Source: Nocardioides sp. IC4_145
Lineage (GTDB): Bacteria > Actinomycetota > Actinomycetes > Propionibacteriales > Nocardioidaceae
Direction of reading: 5' to 3'
DNA: 64,000 bases
Assembly (NCBI RefSeq): GCF_011250565.1
Contig: NZ_JAANMS010000001.1
Span: forward strand, 124,001-188,000
A program made the position numbers and the translations under genes. Shown piece by piece: positions 15,891-26,139 of this stretch. The first letter of the stretch is position 1. Every line of letters begins with the position of its first letter. The notes below the pieces were generated by a model. That model saw only the letters and a program-made list of their open reading frames with translations, was not told the origin of the DNA and did not search any database.

Positions 15891-16771
15891 TGAGCAACCT
15901 CCTCGACGGCCGCGTCGCGATCGTCACCGGCGCCGGCCGCGGCATCGGCCGCGCCCACGCGCTCGAGCTGGCCCGGCACGGCGCGCGCGTCGTCGTCAAC
16001 GACTACGGCGTCTCGCTCTCCGGCGAGGGCACGGGGGAGACCCCGGCCGAGTCGGTCGTCGCCGAGATCGAGGCGATGGGCGGCCAGGCCGTCGTCAACG
16101 GCGCCGACGTGGCCGACTTCGCCGCCGCCGAGGCGATGGTGCAGCAGGCCGTCGACACCTTCGGCGGGCTCGACATCCTCGTCAACAACGCCGGCTTCGT
16201 CCGCGACCGGATGCTCGTCAACACCTCCGAGGAGGAGTGGGACGCCGTGATCCGCGTCCACCTCAAGGGCCACTTCGCGCCGCTGCGGCACGCCGGCGCG
16301 TACTGGCGCAACGAGTCGAAGGCCGGCCGCACCCGCGCCGCGCGGGTCGTCAACACCTCCTCGGGCGCCGGCCTGCAGGGCTCGATAGGCCAGGCGACGT
16401 ACTCCGCCGCCAAGGCCGGCATCGCCGGGCTCACCCTCGTCGCTGCCGCCGAGCTCGGCCGGTACGGCGTCACCGTCAACGCCATCGCCCCCGTCGCCCG
16501 GACCCGGATGACCGAGGGCGCCTTCGACACCTCCGCCATGCCCGAGCCCGAGGACAACTCGCCCGTCGTCGCCTGGCTCGCCTCCGAGGAGGCCGGCGAC
16601 GTCACCGGCCGCGTCATCGAGATCGAGGGCGGCAAGGTCACCCTCGAGAACGCCTGGGCCCACGGACCATCGCGCGACAACGGCTCCCGCTGGGACGCCA
16701 CCCAGCTCGGCCCCGTCGTCCGCGAGCTCATCGCCGCCGCGCCTGCTCCGGAGCCTGTGTACGGGACGTGA
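15890..16771 (+). CDS. SDR-family oxidoreductase of the KstR2 cluster (Rv3548c-like)
   Basis: This 293-aa SDR, longer than the standard 250, has TGAGRGIGRAHA (about 12-23), an extended VVVNDYGVSLSGEGTG loop, NNAGFVRDRM and catalytic YSAAKAGIAG near residue 168. The long loop and C-terminal extension resemble peroxisomal-MFE-type or CoA-substrate SDRs. It overlaps the previous stop (TGATG). The role is inferred as a beta-hydroxyacyl-CoA dehydrogenase-type step of C/D-ring catabolism. Confidence 0.78.
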   Translation: MSNLLDGRVAIVTGAGRGIGRAHALELARHGARVVVNDYGVSLSGEGTGETPAESVVAEIEAMGGQAVVNGADVADFAAAEAMVQQAVDTFGGLDILVNNAGFVRDRMLVNTSEEEWDAVIRVHLKGHFAPLRHAGAYWRNESKAGRTRAARVVNTSSGAGLQGSIGQATYSAAKAGIAGLTLVAAAELGRYGVTVNAIAPVARTRMTEGAFDTSAMPEPEDNSPVVAWLASEEAGDVTGRVIEIEGGKVTLENAWAHGPSRDNGSRWDATQLGPVVRELIAAAPAPEPVYGT

Positions 16772-16790
16772 TGGCGCGGGCGGTGGCGTC

Positions 16791-16878
16791 GGTTCATCAA
16801 GGTATGCAGGTAAACCATCACTTCCCCGTATGAGTTCATCGTGGGGAGTGACAGTTCATCAAGGTATGCAGGCGAACC
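16791..16878. repeat. Left repeat pair: two 26-bp repeats (62-bp period) with an inner inverted repeat
   Basis: Copies at 16791-16816 and 16853-16878 share the core TTCATCAAGGTATGCAGG and are in the same orientation. Between them TCACTTCCCC (16818-16827) pairs imperfectly with GGGGAGTGA (16843-16851). The whole unit recurs inverted at 18014-18101, on the other side of the AbiEi-like gene. Confidence 0.85.
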
Positions 16879-16994
16879 GACGCCGGCCCGCCGAGCCGCC
16901 CAGCAGTCGTCCACCGGGCGTCTTGCGGCACGCCTGTCCCCAGGGGCGCGCTCAGTGCTGACGTACCGCGGGGCACTGCGGCGACGGTGGCGCC

Positions 16995-17936
16995 ATGGAC
17001 CCCCTCCGAGTGCTCGCCGAGGAGATCGGCTTCTTCACCCGGGCCCAGGCGCGCAGTGCCGGGTACGCCGACCGTGACGTCACCCGTGCCGTCCGGCAGG
17101 GCTTGTGGCGCCGGATCCGCCGCGGCTACTACACGTTCGCCGACCTGTGGCAGGTGGCGGACGATGTCGACCGGCATCGGATCCGGAGCCGTGCCGTCCT
17201 GGACTCGCTCGGGGATCGCGTCGCGTTAAGCCACGTCTCAGGCGTCATCGAGCACGGCATCGACGTGTGGGGACTCGATCTGTCACGGGTCCACGTCACC
17301 CGCCTGGACGGCGGGCCGGGGCGGGTCGAGGGCGACGTGGTGCACCACGAGGGCTTCTGTGCCGATGATGAGGTGCGCGAGCGGGACGGTCGGCTCGTGC
17401 TGCCTCCCGACCGGTGTGTCCTGGAGGCCGGCTCGCGGACGGACAACGAGCGGGCGCTCGTGATGATGGACTCGCTGCTGCACCGGGGGCTGGTCGACCA
17501 TGCGGAGCTCTTCGCTCGCTTCGAGCTGATGGCGCGATGGCCCTACGTCCAGCACCTGCACGTCGTTGTACGCATGGCGAACGGCCTCGCCGAGTCCGTC
17601 GGGGAGTCCCGGGGGCGCTACCTGTTCTGGAGCCACGGCCTGCCGGCACCCGAGTTGCAGTACGCCGTGCGCGATGCCGCCGGAGTGCTCGTCGCAACGA
17701 CGGACTGGGGCTGGCCCGGGCACGGCGTGCTCGGCGAGTTCGACGGCCGGACGAAGTACGGCCGGCTCCTGCGCCCGGGACAGGACGCCGGCGCGGTGGT
17801 CTTCAGCGAGAAGCAGCGTGAGGACTTGGCCCGCGAGACCAGCGGCATGAGCATGATCCGGCTCGTCTGGTCGGACTACGACCGCCCGGGGGTCACCATC
17901 GCTCGGATACGTCGCGCTCTGCGACTGACCGGCTGA
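16995..17936 (+). CDS. AbiEi antitoxin-like / type IV TA N-terminal domain protein
   Basis: This 313-aa protein has an N-terminal winged-helix-like region (TRAQARSAGYADRDVTRAVR, about 15-34, then WRRIRRGYYTF) typical of AbiEi-type antitoxin N-terminal domains. The longer C-terminal part (GEFDGRTKYGRLLRPGQD near 249) resembles the DUF559/endonuclease-like part of orphan actinobacterial AbiEi-like proteins. No toxin partner gene is adjacent. It is a singleton bracketed by inverted repeat pairs, between two sterol regulons. The stop lies inside an 8-bp tandem repeat. Function may be DNA binding or nuclease; not assignable. Confidence 0.65.
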   Translation: MDPLRVLAEEIGFFTRAQARSAGYADRDVTRAVRQGLWRRIRRGYYTFADLWQVADDVDRHRIRSRAVLDSLGDRVALSHVSGVIEHGIDVWGLDLSRVHVTRLDGGPGRVEGDVVHHEGFCADDEVRERDGRLVLPPDRCVLEAGSRTDNERALVMMDSLLHRGLVDHAELFARFELMARWPYVQHLHVVVRMANGLAESVGESRGRYLFWSHGLPAPELQYAVRDAAGVLVATTDWGWPGHGVLGEFDGRTKYGRLLRPGQDAGAVVFSEKQREDLARETSGMSMIRLVWSDYDRPGVTIARIRRALRLTG

Positions 17937-17960
17937 CCGGCTGACCGGCTGACCGGCTGA
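17925..17960. repeat. 8-bp tandem repeat CTGACCGG x4.5
   Basis: Four exact CTGACCGG units (17925-17956) plus CTGA run through the stop codon of the AbiEi-like gene. Because each 24 bases encode LTG-stop, unit gain or loss would not change the visible C-terminus. Confidence 0.9.
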
Positions 17961-18013
17961 TCGCGAGGTCGCCGTCGGCTGGCCGGCCGGCGGGTGAGCC
18001 CCGCGGCCCGGTC

Positions 18014-18101
18014 GGTTCGCCTGCATACCTTGATGAACCGCCACTCCCCACGATGAGCTCATGCAGGGGAGTGACGGTTCGCCTGCATACCTAGATGAAA
18101 C
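18014..18101. repeat. Right repeat pair: inverted counterpart of 16791-16878
   Basis: Copies at 18014-18039 and 18076-18101 share CCTGCATACCT and GATGAA cores and have the same 62-bp period as the left pair but opposite orientation. Between them CACTCCCC and GGGGAGTG flank the palindrome ATGAGCTCAT, forming a strong hairpin. It lies between the convergent AbiEi-like and fadA5 genes and may also act as a terminator. Confidence 0.85.
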
Positions 18102-18134
18102 GACAGGCGGCGCCGTGCCACGGAGCGCCGAGCC

Positions 18135-20689
<2,555 letters not shown>

Positions 20690-20732
20690 CGTGCTCGGGG
20701 CCGGCTCGACCACGCGAGAGAGGGAGAACGCA

Positions 20733-21974
20733 GTGACCGCAAGCGACGTGCTCGTCGAGGGCTTCGACCCCACCGACCCCTTCGTCAACGAGAAGGCCGT
20801 CCCCCACGACCAGTTCCGGGCGATGCGGCGGAGCGGCCCGCTCACCTGGGTCGAGCAGGCGCCCGGGACGTACGACGGCATGGCCCCCGAGTCCGGGAGC
20901 GGCTACTGGGCCGTCACCCGGCACGCCGACGTCTCGACGATCTCGAAGAACTCCAAGGACTGGTCCAACGCCGAGAACGGCGCGATCATCCGGTTCTCCG
21001 AGGGCATGCTGCGCGAGCAGGTCGAGATGCAGCGCGTGATCATGCTCAACCAGGACGCGCCGGAGCACCCGACCACGCGCCAGATCGTCTCGCGTGCGTT
21101 CACCCCACGCTCGATCAACGAGCTCGAGGACCTGATGCGCGAACGGGCGGAGAAGATCGTCCGGGACGCCGTCGAGCGCGGGTCGGGGGACTTCGTGGAG
21201 GAGGTCGCGGCCGAGCTGCCGCTGCAGGCGATCGCCGACCTGATCGGCGTGCCGATGGAGGACCGGTTCAAGCTCTTCGACTGGTCCAACCAGATGCTCG
21301 CCTCCGACGACCCGGACTACCCCGGTGACCCGGACGTGGCGGCGGCGGAGATCCTCGGCTACGCGATGGCGATGGCCGCCGAGCGGCAGGCGAACCCGCG
21401 CGACGACCTCATCACCCGGCTGCTCAACGCCCACAAGGGCGAGCGCGGCCTGACCGACGACGAGTTCGGCTACTTCGTCATCCTGCTGGCCGTCGCCGGC
21501 AACGAGACCACTCGCAACGCGATCTCGCACGGGATGAACGCCTTCCTCGACAACCCCGAGCAGTGGGAGCTGTGGAAGGCCGAGCGCCCGGCCACGATGG
21601 TCGACGAGGTCGTCCGCTGGGGCACGCCCGTGACGGTCTTCCAGCGCACCGCCGTGGGCGACGTCGAGGTCGGCGGCGTGACGGTCACCCGGGGCCAGCG
21701 GGTCGGGCTGTTCTACGCCAGCGCCAACTTCGACGAGGACGTCTTCGAGGACCCGTTCCGCTTCGACATCACCCGCGACCCCAACCCGCAGCTCGGGTTC
21801 GGCGGCCACGGCGCGCACTACTGCCTCGGCGCCAACCTGGCCCGCCAGGAGATCCGGGTCATCTTCGACGCCCTGGCCGACCACACGCCCGGGATCCTCA
21901 AGGAGCGCGAGCCGCGTCGGCTGCGGCACTCATGGATCAACGGGCTGAAGGACCTCCCGGTCCGCTACGCCTGA
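20733..21974 (+). CDS. Second cytochrome P450 CYP125-like paralogue
   Basis: This 413-aa P450 is clearly paralogous to the gene upstream. It has the same FDPTDPFVNEKAVPHDQFR start, AGNETTRNAISHGMN I-helix, and FGGHGAHYCLGANLAR heme motif. The GTG start at 20733 has a GAGGGAGA Shine-Dalgarno. It is 43 bp downstream and probably co-transcribed from the KstR-controlled promoter. The role may be redundant or a different stereo- or chain-specificity in sterol side-chain oxidation. Its 3' end overlaps the convergent methionine aminopeptidase gene by 10 bp. Confidence 0.83.
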   Translation: MTASDVLVEGFDPTDPFVNEKAVPHDQFRAMRRSGPLTWVEQAPGTYDGMAPESGSGYWAVTRHADVSTISKNSKDWSNAENGAIIRFSEGMLREQVEMQRVIMLNQDAPEHPTTRQIVSRAFTPRSINELEDLMRERAEKIVRDAVERGSGDFVEEVAAELPLQAIADLIGVPMEDRFKLFDWSNQMLASDDPDYPGDPDVAAAEILGYAMAMAAERQANPRDDLITRLLNAHKGERGLTDDEFGYFVILLAVAGNETTRNAISHGMNAFLDNPEQWELWKAERPATMVDEVVRWGTPVTVFQRTAVGDVEVGGVTVTRGQRVGLFYASANFDEDVFEDPFRFDITRDPNPQLGFGGHGAHYCLGANLARQEIRVIFDALADHTPGILKEREPRRLRHSWINGLKDLPVRYA

Positions 21975-22774
21975 GCCGGCGCGAGCCCGCCCCTGAGGAC
22001 GGGCTCGCGCTCGCGCGCCGTCAGCACGAGCGGGCCGTCCTCGGTGATCGCGACGGTGTGCTCCATGTGGGCACCGCGGGAGCCGTCGAGGCTGCGGATC
22101 GTCCAGCCGTCGGCGTCGGTGAAGATCTCGTCGGTGGTGTGCAGGAACCACGGCTCGATGGCGACGACCAGACCCGGCTTCAGCGTGTAGCCGCGGCCCG
22201 GCCGCCCGTCGTTGGGGATGTGCGGGTCGCCGTGCATGGTGCGCCCGACGCCGTGCCCGCCGAACTGCGTGTTGATCCGCAGGCCGGCCTCGCGCGCGAC
22301 CGAGGCGATCGCGTGGGAGATGTCGCCGATCTTCCCGCCCGGCTGCGCGGCCGAGATGCCGGCCTCGAGCGCGCGCTGCGTGGTGTCGATGAGCGCGAGG
22401 TCCTCGGGCCGGGCGGTGCCGACGACGAGGGAGTACGCCGAGTCCGAGACCCAGCCGTCGACGCTCGCGGCGAAGTCGACGCTGAGCAGGTCCCCGTCCT
22501 TGAGCACGTAGTCGCGGGGGAGCCCGTGCAGCACCGCGTCGTTCACCGACGTGCACAGCACCTTGCCGAACGGCGAGGCGCCGAAGGACGGGTGGTAGTC
22601 GATGTAGCAGGACTCCGCGCCGCGCTCGCGGATCATCCGGTGCGCCAGGGCGTCCAGCTCCAGCAGGTTCACGCCCACGTCGGCGGCCTCGGCCAGCGCG
22701 GTGACGACGTCGGCGACGAAGCGGCCGGCGGCGCGCATCTCGTCGACCTGGGTGGGGGTGCGGAGCTCGATCAC
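21965..22774 (-). CDS. map: Methionine aminopeptidase, type I
   Basis: This 269-aa M24 peptidase removes N-terminal Met from nascent proteins. Metal ligands are visible in LSVDFAASVDGWVSDSAYS (two Asp, about 99-109), GHGVGRTMHGDPHIPN (His near 172), VAIEPWFL (Glu) and AHMEHTVAI (Glu near 239). GTG start. It is a housekeeping enzyme embedded between the P450 pair and ltp3 and is convergent to the P450, with a 10-bp 3' overlap and a terminator hairpin inside its last codons. Confidence 0.9.
   Translation of the reverse strand: MIELRTPTQVDEMRAAGRFVADVVTALAEAADVGVNLLELDALAHRMIRERGAESCYIDYHPSFGASPFGKVLCTSVNDAVLHGLPRDYVLKDGDLLSVDFAASVDGWVSDSAYSLVVGTARPEDLALIDTTQRALEAGISAAQPGGKIGDISHAIASVAREAGLRINTQFGGHGVGRTMHGDPHIPNDGRPGRGYTLKPGLVVAIEPWFLHTTDEIFTDADGWTIRSLDGSRGAHMEHTVAITEDGPLVLTAREREPVLRGGLAPAQA
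21980..22009. terminator. Bidirectional terminator hairpin inside the 3' end of map
   Basis: CGCGAGCCCG and CGGGCTCGCG form a perfect 10-bp stem around a 10-nt loop. It starts 6 nt after the P450 stop and lies wholly within the map coding sequence. Confidence 0.7.
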
Positions 22775-22832
22775 GGGCCGAGCCTAGAACGCCGCCCCCA
22801 CCCCGGCCGACACGGGCGGGTCACTCGCCGGG

Positions 22833-23996
22833 TCAGTTGCTGGGCTTGTCGGCGCCGACAAGCCACATCGCGAAGAACTGCGACCCGCCGCCGTACGCGT
22901 GGCCCAGCGCCTTGCGCGCGCCGTCGACCTGGTGCTCACCCGCCGCGCCGCGGACCTGGAGGGCGGCCTCGCCGAAGCGAAGCATCCCGGAGGCGCCGAT
23001 CGGGTTGGAGGAGAGCACCCCACCGGAGCAGTTGACCGGCAGCCGGCCGTCCATGGCGGTGCCGCCGGACTCGGTGAGCTTCCAGCCCTCGCCCTCGGCG
23101 GTGAAGCCGAGGTTCTCCAGCCACATCGGCTCGAACCACGAGAACGGCACGTAGATCTCCGCCGCGTCGATCTCCGCGAGCGGGTCGGTGATCCCGGCCT
23201 GCTTCCACAGGTACGCCGCGGCGTCGCGGCCGGCCTGCGGGTTCACCTGGTCGCGCTCGGCCGCGGTGGTGGCCTCCGAGCGCATGACCGTGCCGTGGAT
23301 CCACGCCGGGTTCGGCGAGGCGGCGGCGGTGTCCTCGTCGACGATCACCATCGCGCAGGCGCCGTCGGAGGAGGGGCAGGTCTCGTCGTACCGGATCGGG
23401 TCCCACAGCACCTGCGAGGCCAGCACCGACTCGACGGTGGTGTCGGGGTTGCGCAGGTGCGCGTAGGGGTTCTTCAGCGCGTTCTGCCGGTCCTTGGCCG
23501 CGACGATCGCGCCGACGTGGGTCGGGGCGCCGGAGCGGCGGATGTAGGAGCGCACGTGCGGGGCGAAGTAGCCGCCCGCGCCGGCGTGCACCGGCATGTT
23601 GAACGGCACGGGCACCGAGAGCGCCCACATCGCGTTGGACTCCGACTGCTTCTCGTAGGCCACGGTCAGGACGCGCTTGTGCACGCCGGCCTGGACGAGC
23701 GAGGCCGCGACGATCGCGGTCGAGCCGCCGACCGAGCCGGCGGTGTGCACGCGCAGCAGCGGCTTGCCCGCCGCGCCGAGGGACTCGGCGAGGAACAGCT
23801 CGGGCATCATCACGCCCTCGAACAGGTCCGGTGCCTTGCCGACGACGATCGCATCGATGTCGTCGAGGGAGACGTTCGCGTCCGCGAGCGCCCGGTCGAT
23901 CGCCTCGCGGCACAGGCCCGCCATGGAGACGTCCTCGCGCTTGGCGCGGTGGTGGGTCTGGCCGACGCCGACGATCGCGGCTGGCTGCTTGGCCAT
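22833..23996 (-). CDS. ltp3: Ltp3, thiolase-like lipid-transfer protein (sterol side chain)
   Basis: This 387-aa SCP-X-type thiolase-fold protein has KAPDLFEGVMMPELFLAESL near residue 52, RVHTAGSVGGSTA near residue 80, YDETCPSSDGACAMVI near residue 206 and HAYGGGSQFFAMW near the C-terminus. These segments track Rv3523 (Ltp3) closely. In Rhodococcus Ltp3 and Ltp4 are needed for side-chain cleavage of C24-branched sterols, as retro-aldol-type enzymes. Its ATG overlaps the ltp4 stop (TGATG), supporting a complex with Ltp4. Confidence 0.87.
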   Translation of the reverse strand: MAKQPAAIVGVGQTHHRAKREDVSMAGLCREAIDRALADANVSLDDIDAIVVGKAPDLFEGVMMPELFLAESLGAAGKPLLRVHTAGSVGGSTAIVAASLVQAGVHKRVLTVAYEKQSESNAMWALSVPVPFNMPVHAGAGGYFAPHVRSYIRRSGAPTHVGAIVAAKDRQNALKNPYAHLRNPDTTVESVLASQVLWDPIRYDETCPSSDGACAMVIVDEDTAAASPNPAWIHGTVMRSEATTAAERDQVNPQAGRDAAAYLWKQAGITDPLAEIDAAEIYVPFSWFEPMWLENLGFTAEGEGWKLTESGGTAMDGRLPVNCSGGVLSSNPIGASGMLRFGEAALQVRGAAGEHQVDGARKALGHAYGGGSQFFAMWLVGADKPSN

Positions 23997-25048
23997 CAGT
24001 TCCTGCCCTCCATGGTGCACACGATGTTCTGCTGCAGCGCCGGGCCGCTGGTGGCGTGACCGAGGACGCGGCTCGCGTCGCCCTGCCAGACCTTCTTCGC
24101 GGCCTCGCCGAACCGGATGAGGCCGCCGGTGAACATCGGGTTGCCGGCGAGCGCGCCGCCCGAGGGGTTCACGACGACGTCGTCGGCGAGCCCGAGCTCG
24201 CGCTTGAGCACGAGCTCCTGGTGGCTGAACGGCGCGTGCAGCTCGGCCACCTCGACGCCCTCGGTCCCGGCAGCAGCCGCCGCACGGGCGGCCGAGGGGG
24301 AGCGGGTGAGGTCGCGGGTGCCCATGCTGATCGGGTCCACGTAGTGGCTGAACCCGGTGATCCACGCCGGCCGGTCGCAGACCTCGCGGGCCCTGTCGCC
24401 GGCGGCGAGCACCATCGCGGCCGCGCCGTCGGTCACCGGCGCGCAGTCGTGCTTGCGCAACGGGTCGGCGTACATCGGACGGGCGAGCAGCTCTTCGACC
24501 GAGGACCCGCCCTTCCGGACGGCGTACTCGTTCTTCTCCGCGTCGGTCAGCGACCGGTTGGCCACCTCGGCCATCGCCCGCTCGTCCCACAGGCCGGCGT
24601 CGATGCCGGCGCGGGCCTGGAGGCCGGCCAGCGACACGGTGTCGGGCCACAGCGGGGTCATCGTGTAGGGGTCGAGCTGCAGCGACAGCGTCCGGCGCAG
24701 CACGCCGGCCGAGCTCTTGCCGAAGCCGTAGACCAGCGCGGTGTCGACCTCGCCGGTCTGGATCTTCAGCCACGCCTCGTAGAGCGCCCAGGCGGCGTCC
24801 ATCTCGACGTGCGACTCGTTGACCGGCGGGATGACGCCGATCGCGTCGACGGCCTGGACGAACGAGAACGACCTGCCGGCCAGGTAGTCGGACGAGCCCG
24901 AGCACCAGAACCCGATGTCGCGCCGGGACCACCCGGTCTGCTCGTAGCACTCTGCGAAGAGCGGTACGAGCAGCTCCACGCACGTGGGCGACCCGTCGAA
25001 CTCCTCCATCTGCCGCTGGGCGAACCCGACGACGGCAACTTCTCTCAC
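23996..25048 (-). CDS. ltp4: Ltp4, thiolase-like lipid-transfer protein (sterol side chain)
   Basis: This 350-aa thiolase-fold protein contains CSGSSDYLAGRSFSFVQAVD near residue 45, VYGFGKSS, DGAAAMVLAAGDR and ALAGNPMFTGGLIRFGEA near the C-terminus, with no classical thiolase Cys-Gly-Ser motif. It corresponds to Rv3522, the partner of Ltp3. GTG at 25048 is chosen because AAGGAG lies 5 nt upstream; an ATG at 25066 is upstream of that Shine-Dalgarno. It lies between a DUF35 gene and ltp3, the arrangement of aldolase/DUF35 pairs. Confidence 0.85.
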   Translation of the reverse strand: MREVAVVGFAQRQMEEFDGSPTCVELLVPLFAECYEQTGWSRRDIGFWCSGSSDYLAGRSFSFVQAVDAIGVIPPVNESHVEMDAAWALYEAWLKIQTGEVDTALVYGFGKSSAGVLRRTLSLQLDPYTMTPLWPDTVSLAGLQARAGIDAGLWDERAMAEVANRSLTDAEKNEYAVRKGGSSVEELLARPMYADPLRKHDCAPVTDGAAAMVLAAGDRAREVCDRPAWITGFSHYVDPISMGTRDLTRSPSAARAAAAAGTEGVEVAELHAPFSHQELVLKRELGLADDVVVNPSGGALAGNPMFTGGLIRFGEAAKKVWQGDASRVLGHATSGPALQQNIVCTMEGRN

Positions 25049-25118
25049 GACAACTCCTTGGGACATCCGGGGCCCCCGCGGCGCTTGCGAGCGCCAGCGA
25101 GCAACGGCGTGGGGTGGG

Positions 25119-26081
25119 TCATAGGTGGTGCTTGTAGGTGTCGTAGTCCGCGTCCGGCTCGCCGGTGGGACTGAAGTGGCTGATGTTCTCGATCGTGGTG
25201 CCCCACTCCTCGCGGGGTTTCCAGACCGCCTTGACCCGCATGCCCATCCGGACCTCCTCGGCCGGGATGTCGAGGATCAGGTGGAGGAAGGCGATGTCGG
25301 CGCCGTCGAGCAGGACGTACGCCGAGACGTACGGCGGCGTGATCCGCTGGCCGAGGAACGGCACGTTGACGATGCAGAACGTCGTCACGGTGCCGGTGTG
25401 GGACAGCTCGACCTCGTCCGTTGTCGGCGTGCCGTCCGCAGGGCAGGCGCTGCGCGGTGGGACGTAGACCTTGCCGCAGGCCGGGCACCGCTGGCCGATG
25501 ATCCGCCCCTCGGCGATGGCGCGGTAGAACGCGGACTCCTCCGGCGAGGCGGCGTACTGGTAGTCGAGCTCGACGGGGGTGACCACGCCCGTGACGGGGT
25601 TGGCGCCGAGGTCGCCGAGCTCGATCGCGGAGCCGGTCGGTGCGTCCTCGGCCGGCTCGAAGCACGCGACGTCGGTGATGGCGCCGACCCGTTCCTCGGC
25701 CCATCGGACCCGCACCCGCATGCCGGTGCGCACCTGGTCGGGGGAGGACACGTCGAGCGCGTGCACCATCGGCGCGTCGGCGCCGTCGAGGGTGACCAGC
25801 GCGAACGCGAACGGGCGGTCCAGCGGCTGGCCCTCGACCGGCTCGGGCACCCAGGTCCACGACGTGACGGTGCCGGTGTCGGCGACCTCGACGAAGTCGT
25901 CGACCTGCTGGTGGGTGACGGGGTCGAACTCGGGCGGGGGGACCACGACGCGGCCCTCGGAGGTGCGGACGCCGACGACGCGCTTCTCGCGCAGCCCGGT
26001 GAGGAACCGGCCCAGGACGGGGCCGGTGGAACGGGTGTAGTCGAAGGCGACCGTGACCGGAGCGGACAAGGTTCGGGACAT
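25119..26081 (-). CDS. DUF35 OB-fold protein (Rv3521-like), partner of Ltp proteins
   Basis: This 320-aa protein has two OB-fold halves. The second contains the zinc-rudder motif QRCPACGKVYVPPRSACPADG near residue 195 (four Cys), typical of ChsH2-like DUF35 partners of thiolase-like aldolases. The first half has no such motif. Such proteins bind acyl-CoA and form the active complex with Ltp-type enzymes. It is first in the ltp operon, and a KstR site lies just upstream (26092-26105). ATG at 26081 is preferred over a GTG at 26099, which lies inside the operator. Confidence 0.83.
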   Translation of the reverse strand: MSRTLSAPVTVAFDYTRSTGPVLGRFLTGLREKRVVGVRTSEGRVVVPPPEFDPVTHQQVDDFVEVADTGTVTSWTWVPEPVEGQPLDRPFAFALVTLDGADAPMVHALDVSSPDQVRTGMRVRVRWAEERVGAITDVACFEPAEDAPTGSAIELGDLGANPVTGVVTPVELDYQYAASPEESAFYRAIAEGRIIGQRCPACGKVYVPPRSACPADGTPTTDEVELSHTGTVTTFCIVNVPFLGQRITPPYVSAYVLLDGADIAFLHLILDIPAEEVRMGMRVKAVWKPREEWGTTIENISHFSPTGEPDADYDTYKHHL

Positions 26082-26091
26082 GGTCCGAAAG

Positions 26092-26105
26092 TGAAACACG
26101 TTCTA
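26092..26105. promoter_or_regulatory. KstR-type operator between the DUF35 and LLM genes
   Basis: TGAAACACGTTCTA is an exact match to TnnAACnnGTTnnA, placed between divergent operons. Confidence 0.8.
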
Positions 26106-26139
26106 GAAATCGCGGCAAGGGTCTGCCAGGGTGGCGCCC

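Noticed and set aside
16791..18101. A CRISPR array from the repeated 26-bp units
   Set aside because: There are only two units per side, the spacers are themselves conserved inverted repeats, and no cas genes are seen.
16791..18101. An insertion sequence with terminal inverted repeats
   Set aside because: The enclosed gene is AbiEi-like, not a transposase, and no target-site duplication was seen, so it is reported only as a repeat-bracketed cassette.
26082..26099. GTG 26099 as start of the DUF35 protein
   Set aside because: That codon lies inside the KstR operator; ATG 26081 gives a standard N-terminus.
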